A stretch of DNA of 64,000 bases. It comes from Alloalcanivorax dieselolei B5. GTDB taxonomy: Bacteria > Pseudomonadota > Gammaproteobacteria > Pseudomonadales > Alcanivoracaceae. This document shows positions 60,635 to 64,000 of the stretch, one piece after another (within the stretch, counting starts at the first letter, position 1; every line of letters begins with the position of its first letter). The notes below the pieces were generated by a model, which was not told the DNA's origin, searched no databases, and saw nothing but the letters and a program-made list of their open reading frames with translations. The DNA lies in NCBI RefSeq assembly GCF_000300005.1, contig NC_018691.1, positions 2,604,001-2,668,000 on the forward strand. Reading direction: 5' to 3'. The translations under genes and the position numbers were made by a program.

Positions 60635-61471
60635 TCAGCGCCGTCCGCTGACCAGGTGGACCCGCGCGCCCATCCATACTTCGCCGTTGCTCACATGGGC
60701 GCGGAACCGCTTCGTCAGCCGTTCCCGGGCGGTCTGGCGCTGGGCCTCATCCGCCTCCGCCAGACGCTCCGAGATGGCGAAACTGGACAAGGCGAAATCC
60801 GCCGCCGGTTCCGGCGCCAGTCCGCCCCCCACCGGCAACCGCCCGCGCCATTCCTCCACATGCAAGCCACTGAAGCCGGCGGCCGCCAGCAGCGCCAGCA
60901 ACGGATCGGGATCGCCGTAACGAAACGGTCCCGGCGCCCGCCAGTCCGGCTCCGGCAGATTCATCACCGCGGCCACCTCACGGCGCGCCCCGTCCATCCA
61001 CAGGTTGTCATCCGCCGGTCCCCAGACCGCAAAAGTGAAACCGCCGCCGGGTGTCAACCAGTCCGCCAATCGCGCGAACGCCGCCGCCGGCTCAGCGAAG
61101 AACATAATGCCAAAGCGGGACACCAGTTGATCAAACCGGGGGAAGGGAAGATCGACAACGGTGACATCGGACTGCTCGAAGAGCACCGGAGCGTCCGCGG
61201 CGGCCGCACGCTCACGGGCACTGGCCACCAGTTCCGGGGCGATATCGAAACCATACACCTGGCTGCCGGCGGCCGCCCGTGCCGCGATGGCCAGACTGGT
61301 GCCCCCTCCTCCGCAACCGATATCGGCGATACGGCCGGGCCGGCTCAGATCCATGGCGTCCAGCAGGGGCCTGTCCACCGGTTTGAGCATGGCTTCGATG
61401 GCGCCCAGCTGAGCCTGCCATTTACCGCCTCGCCCATTGGCCCAATCCCGGGATTGCAATGCATCGCTCAT
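60635..61471 (-). CDS. SAM-dependent class I methyltransferase
   Basis: This 278-residue protein has the SAM-binding motif IADIGCGGGGTSLAIA (about residues 46-61), motif II VYGFDIAPELVASARERA, and LVSRFGIMFFAEPAAAFARL as post-motifs. It resembles the UbiE/COQ5-like Methyltransf_11 and 25 families. The substrate is not known. The gene stands between a GST gene and a LysR regulator. Confidence 0.87.
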   Translation of the reverse strand: MSDALQSRDWANGRGGKWQAQLGAIEAMLKPVDRPLLDAMDLSRPGRIADIGCGGGGTSLAIAARAAAGSQVYGFDIAPELVASARERAAAADAPVLFEQSDVTVVDLPFPRFDQLVSRFGIMFFAEPAAAFARLADWLTPGGGFTFAVWGPADDNLWMDGARREVAAVMNLPEPDWRAPGPFRYGDPDPLLALLAAAGFSGLHVEEWRGRLPVGGGLAPEPAADFALSSFAISERLAEADEAQRQTARERLTKRFRAHVSNGEVWMGARVHLVSGRR

Positions 61472-61601
61472 TCACTTCCCCTGCTTCTTCTGCCTGAAAC
61501 CCGGGAGTGTGCCGACGCCGGCCCACGCCATCCAATCGTTTTTGCCGAGGGCCACCCCCGGCAAAACGAATACCCCCTTGTCCCGAGCCCGGCGGCGTTG
61601 G

Positions 61602-62207
61602 CTATGAAGCGGCTTCCCCCCGCAGTGCCGCCCGCACCGCCGGGCGTTCACCGACACGTTCCAGGTACCGTTTCAGCGCCGGCCAGGGATTCAGGTCGAT
61701 GGAAAAAAGCGGGCACCAGCGCAACACCGTGAACAAATAGATATCGGCAACGCTGTAACCGCTTTCCATCAGATAACGACGTTCCGCCAGAATCGGCTGC
61801 AGATAATCCAGACGCCGGCGCAGCCGCTCGACGAAATGCCCTCCCGCGGTCTCCGCTAATGCCCTGTTGAATAACGGCGCCAGGCCGGCATGGATTTCAC
61901 AGGTGACAAAGTTGAGCCATTCCTGCAATCGCACCCGCTCCCAGGTAGCGGCCGGCGGTGCCAGCCCCTGCTCTGGTCGCAGATCCGCCAGGTACTGGAC
62001 GATCACCGCGCCTTCAGTCAGCACCCGCCCATCGTCCAGTTCCAGGGCGGCAACATAGCCCTTGGGATTGATGGTGAGGAAGTCGCGGCCATCGGCGGTT
62101 TTCTTGGTGCGGTTATCCACCAGAATCCGTTCAAACGGCAGCGCCAGCTCGTGCAATACGATGTGCGGCGACAAGGAACAGGTACGCGGGGCGTCATAGA
62201 GCTTCAT
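61602..62207 (-). CDS. Glutathione S-transferase family protein
   Basis: This 201-residue protein begins MKLYDAPRTCSLSPHIVLHE, a thioredoxin-fold N-terminal domain with the bacterial beta-class-like catalytic Cys/Ser region. NPKGYVAALELDDGRVLTEG is the glutathione-binding cis-Pro and Glu-Gly-Ala segment, and the helical C-terminal domain includes SVADIYLFTVLRWC. The start at 62207 is set by GGAG 6 nt before it; a Met two codons upstream overlaps that site. Probable detoxification or lignin-type ether cleavage function. Confidence 0.9.
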   Translation of the reverse strand: MKLYDAPRTCSLSPHIVLHELALPFERILVDNRTKKTADGRDFLTINPKGYVAALELDDGRVLTEGAVIVQYLADLRPEQGLAPPAATWERVRLQEWLNFVTCEIHAGLAPLFNRALAETAGGHFVERLRRRLDYLQPILAERRYLMESGYSVADIYLFTVLRWCPLFSIDLNPWPALKRYLERVGERPAVRAALRGEAAS

Positions 62208-62235
62208 CGGCATCTCCAAGGCATTGGTAAACCAA

Positions 62236-62355
62236 GGAACCTCTGAACAACACCCCGTCATCCCGGGCTTGACCCGGGATCTCCATCTACAGGGCGCATG
62301 GCTTCGTAGAGGGGGATGCCGGATCGAGTCCGGCATGACGTTTTTCAGAGGCTCC
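62236..62355. repeat. MITE-like 120-bp repeat with imperfect terminal inverted repeats
   Basis: GGAACCTCTGAA (62236-62247) and TTCAGAGGCTCC (62344-62355) match at 11 of 12 positions. Inside are two strong hairpins: ATCCCGGGCTTGACCCGGGAT (62260-62280) and GATGCCGGATCGAGTCCGGCAT (62315-62336). The sequence is typical of a non-coding mobile repeat that lacks its own gene. It sits between the GST and LysR genes. Confidence 0.7.
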
Positions 62356-62450
62356 CTACTCATCGGGAAACAGTGCCGGCAGTTTGCGTCCCCGCGGAAA
62401 AGCTGAGAAATTAATATTCGATTTCCCAATCATTAGCCTGACTACTGACG

Positions 62451-63326
62451 ATGATGAACCTCAGCCATTGGCGCCTGATGGTGGCGGTCGCCGACACCGG
62501 CAACATCACCCACGCCGCCGAACAGTCGGGCATGACCCAGTCCGCCGCCAGCCAGGCCATCACCCGGCTGGAATCGACGCTCGGCCTGGCGCTGTTCGTC
62601 CGTTCCCGACAGCAGGTTCGGGTTACCGCCCTGGGGGAACCGATGCTGGAGCATGCCCGCGCCATGCTGGCCCATCTGGACGCGATCCGCGCGCTGGTCG
62701 ATGACAGCCACGGCCTGCGTCATGGGCGTCTCCGCCTGGGCAGTTTTCCTTCGGTCATCTCGACGCTGTTGCCACCCATGCTGCGTGATTTCCAGCTGCG
62801 CCACCCCGGCATCGAGGTGGTTTCCCTGGAAGGCACCGATGAGGAAGTGGAAGCCTGGTTGGCGGACGACGCCATTGACCTGGGGGTCGTGTTAAATCCC
62901 GCCCCCGGGCGTCAGGCGCTGCTGCTCGGCGGTGATGCCTGGGTCGCGCTGGTTCCCGGCACCCATGAACTTGCCCGCCGCGCCACCTCGCGGGGCATCA
63001 CGCTGGCGGAGCTGGCGGCACAGCCATTTATTCTCGCCACCGGCGGTTGCAAGGTGAACGGGCACAGCCTGGCCCGCCAGGCCGGTCTTGAGTTGGCCGA
63101 TGTGCGCGTCACCGTGCGGGACTGGGCAAGCGCCTGTGCGCTGGTTCGCGAAGGCATGGGGGTTTCCCTGGTGCCGGAATCCAGCCTGCCCGACAACCTG
63201 CGTGGACTGCGGCATTTCCCCCTGGATCCTGGAATCCGGCGGGAGTTCGGCCTGGTCTGCTCGGCACGGGGACAAACGTCGCCAGCCGCGCAGGCACTCC
63301 GGGAGCATCTGGCCGCCGCGATCTGA
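62451..63326 (+). CDS. LysR-family transcriptional regulator
   Basis: This protein of about 291 residues starts MMNLSHWRLMVAVADTGNIT, with HTH AAEQSGMTQSAASQAITRLE (about residues 22-41) and an effector domain starting RLRLGSFPSVIST. The second Met is an equally good start. There is no clear ribosome site. The gene is convergent with the GMC oxidoreductase gene. Its target is not evident, and the divergent GST gene behind the MITE-like repeat is one candidate. Confidence 0.9.
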   Translation: MMNLSHWRLMVAVADTGNITHAAEQSGMTQSAASQAITRLESTLGLALFVRSRQQVRVTALGEPMLEHARAMLAHLDAIRALVDDSHGLRHGRLRLGSFPSVISTLLPPMLRDFQLRHPGIEVVSLEGTDEEVEAWLADDAIDLGVVLNPAPGRQALLLGGDAWVALVPGTHELARRATSRGITLAELAAQPFILATGGCKVNGHSLARQAGLELADVRVTVRDWASACALVREGMGVSLVPESSLPDNLRGLRHFPLDPGIRREFGLVCSARGQTSPAAQALREHLAAAI

Positions 63327-63363
63327 GCCGCGTCCGCGTCATCAGTGACGGCACGGCGAAGCG

Positions 63364-63999
63364 TTAATCCGGCATTCGCGTGGCGGCGTACTCGGCCAGG
63401 GCGGCGATGGTCTTGGACGGGTTCAATCCCAGGGCACGGGGCACCATGGCACCGTCCACCACGTATAGGCCGGGATAGTGGAATACCGCGCCGCTGTGAT
63501 CCACCACCCCCTGCTTGGGGTCGTCGGCCATACCGCAGCCACCCAGCGGATGGGGGGTCACCAGATTCTTGAACCACTTCCAGGTGGCCGGCGTCATGCC
63601 CCGCCCGCCGGTGGCTTCGGTCAACGCCAGGTGGCGGTCGGCCAGCGCCTGCACCGCTTTTTCCGCCTTGCGGTAATCCCATTTCAGCCGCAGCCGGTCC
63701 TTTTTCCAGGGCGCGTACCAGCGCCGGCCCAGGCGGAAACGGCCGCCGGGGTCGTCCACGGCCTGGCCGAACCACGGCATCATGCGCAGGAACGGGTTAC
63801 TGTCCTCGCCATATTCCAGCATCGCCGCGCCAAGGCGGGTGCGGGCCAGCCGCGGGTGCCGGGCGGTGTGCTCCAGCAGGTTACCCAGCAGGTCCGGTAA
63901 ACCGCCGTCCTCCACCAGGTAGCGGGCGCCATTGTCGCTGCCGTCCAGGTAATCGATGGCGCTGGTGATGGTGGGGCCGCGGGTCGGCGCGATCTCGCG
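63364..63999 (-). CDS. C-terminal part of a GMC-family oxidoreductase (cholesterol oxidase-like)
   Basis: The frame is open to the right edge, and the N-terminal FAD-binding domain is missing. The visible 211 residues hold the C-terminal GMC signature TPHPLGGCGMADDPKQGVVD and the closing LYVVDGAMVPRALGLNPSKT, with the catalytic His/Asn region. This resembles bacterial cholesterol oxidase or other steroid/alcohol GMC flavoproteins. Its place next to a LysR gene and lipid enzymes fits catabolism of a hydrophobic alcohol. Substrate unknown. Confidence 0.85.
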   Translation of the reverse strand, partial: REIAPTRGPTITSAIDYLDGSDNGARYLVEDGGLPDLLGNLLEHTARHPRLARTRLGAAMLEYGEDSNPFLRMMPWFGQAVDDPGGRFRLGRRWYAPWKKDRLRLKWDYRKAEKAVQALADRHLALTEATGGRGMTPATWKWFKNLVTPHPLGGCGMADDPKQGVVDHSGAVFHYPGLYVVDGAMVPRALGLNPSKTIAALAEYAATRMPD

Positions 64000-64000
64000 A

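Overview
The window is about 64 kb of a GC-rich gammaproteobacterial chromosome. Gene content and order (tRNA-Pro/Arg/His - tig - clpP - clpX - lon - hupB - tRNA-Asp - ppiD; acnB; glnS; lpxH; miaE; an aaeXAB-like efflux set; many LysR/TetR regulators and lipid-handling enzymes) suggest a marine Alcanivorax/Alloalcanivorax-type or Pseudomonas-related bacterium. That placement is an inference from protein character and synteny, not from a search.

Layout. 1-9 kb: the end of an MltD-like lytic transglycosylase, a yejABEF peptide importer, fabI and a lipoprotein 5'-nucleotidase. 9-18.2 kb: a leftward protein-quality-control block (ppiD, tRNA-Asp, hupB, lon, clpX, clpP, tig) and a tRNA operon. 18.3-31 kb: folD, an aromatic-acid efflux operon, yegP, glnS, two cyclophilins with lpxH, miaE, a lipid A acyltransferase, and a TetR regulator divergent from a hydrolase/MFS pair. 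31-46 kb: acnB, a second MFS/TetR pair, a thioesterase, a LysR/sulfatase pair, a lipoprotein hydrolase, a translationally coupled glycosyltransferase-deacetylase-flippase-like operon, mtfA, a CopD-like protein and an EamA transporter. 46.8-50.2 kb: a small membrane protein, an AT-rich leader, a small secreted protein and a fused secDF. 50.2-64 kb: an acyl-CoA-binding protein, a GAF membrane protein, a Fur-box-controlled TonB receptor, an IS110 element, then acyltransferase, thioesterase, hrpB, LysR genes, a methyltransferase, a GST and the end of a GMC oxidoreductase.

Two systems stand out. (1) Immediately upstream of secDF is a 127-codon ORF with a clear signal peptide whose C-terminus carries R-A-P-P, the arrest motif of the ApdA/ApdP class of SecDF-monitoring nascent peptides. 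The mRNA just after the RAPP codons (47600-47608) is perfectly complementary over 9 nt to the secDF Shine-Dalgarno region (47679-47687). A ribosome stalled on RAPP should therefore expose the secDF start. This looks like a complete secretion-sensing switch. (2) The IS110 element sits inside a REP palindrome, and its non-coding end can be folded as a bridge RNA. The target-loop guides in that RNA match the two halves of the REP target around a CT core, and the donor-loop guides match the element's own ends.

Other structure includes a nested palindromic operator, heptamer-phased intergenic repeats, a 21-bp-arm perfect hairpin that encodes the C-terminus of MiaE, and a MITE-like 120-bp repeat. 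No CRISPR array, rRNA or prophage was seen.
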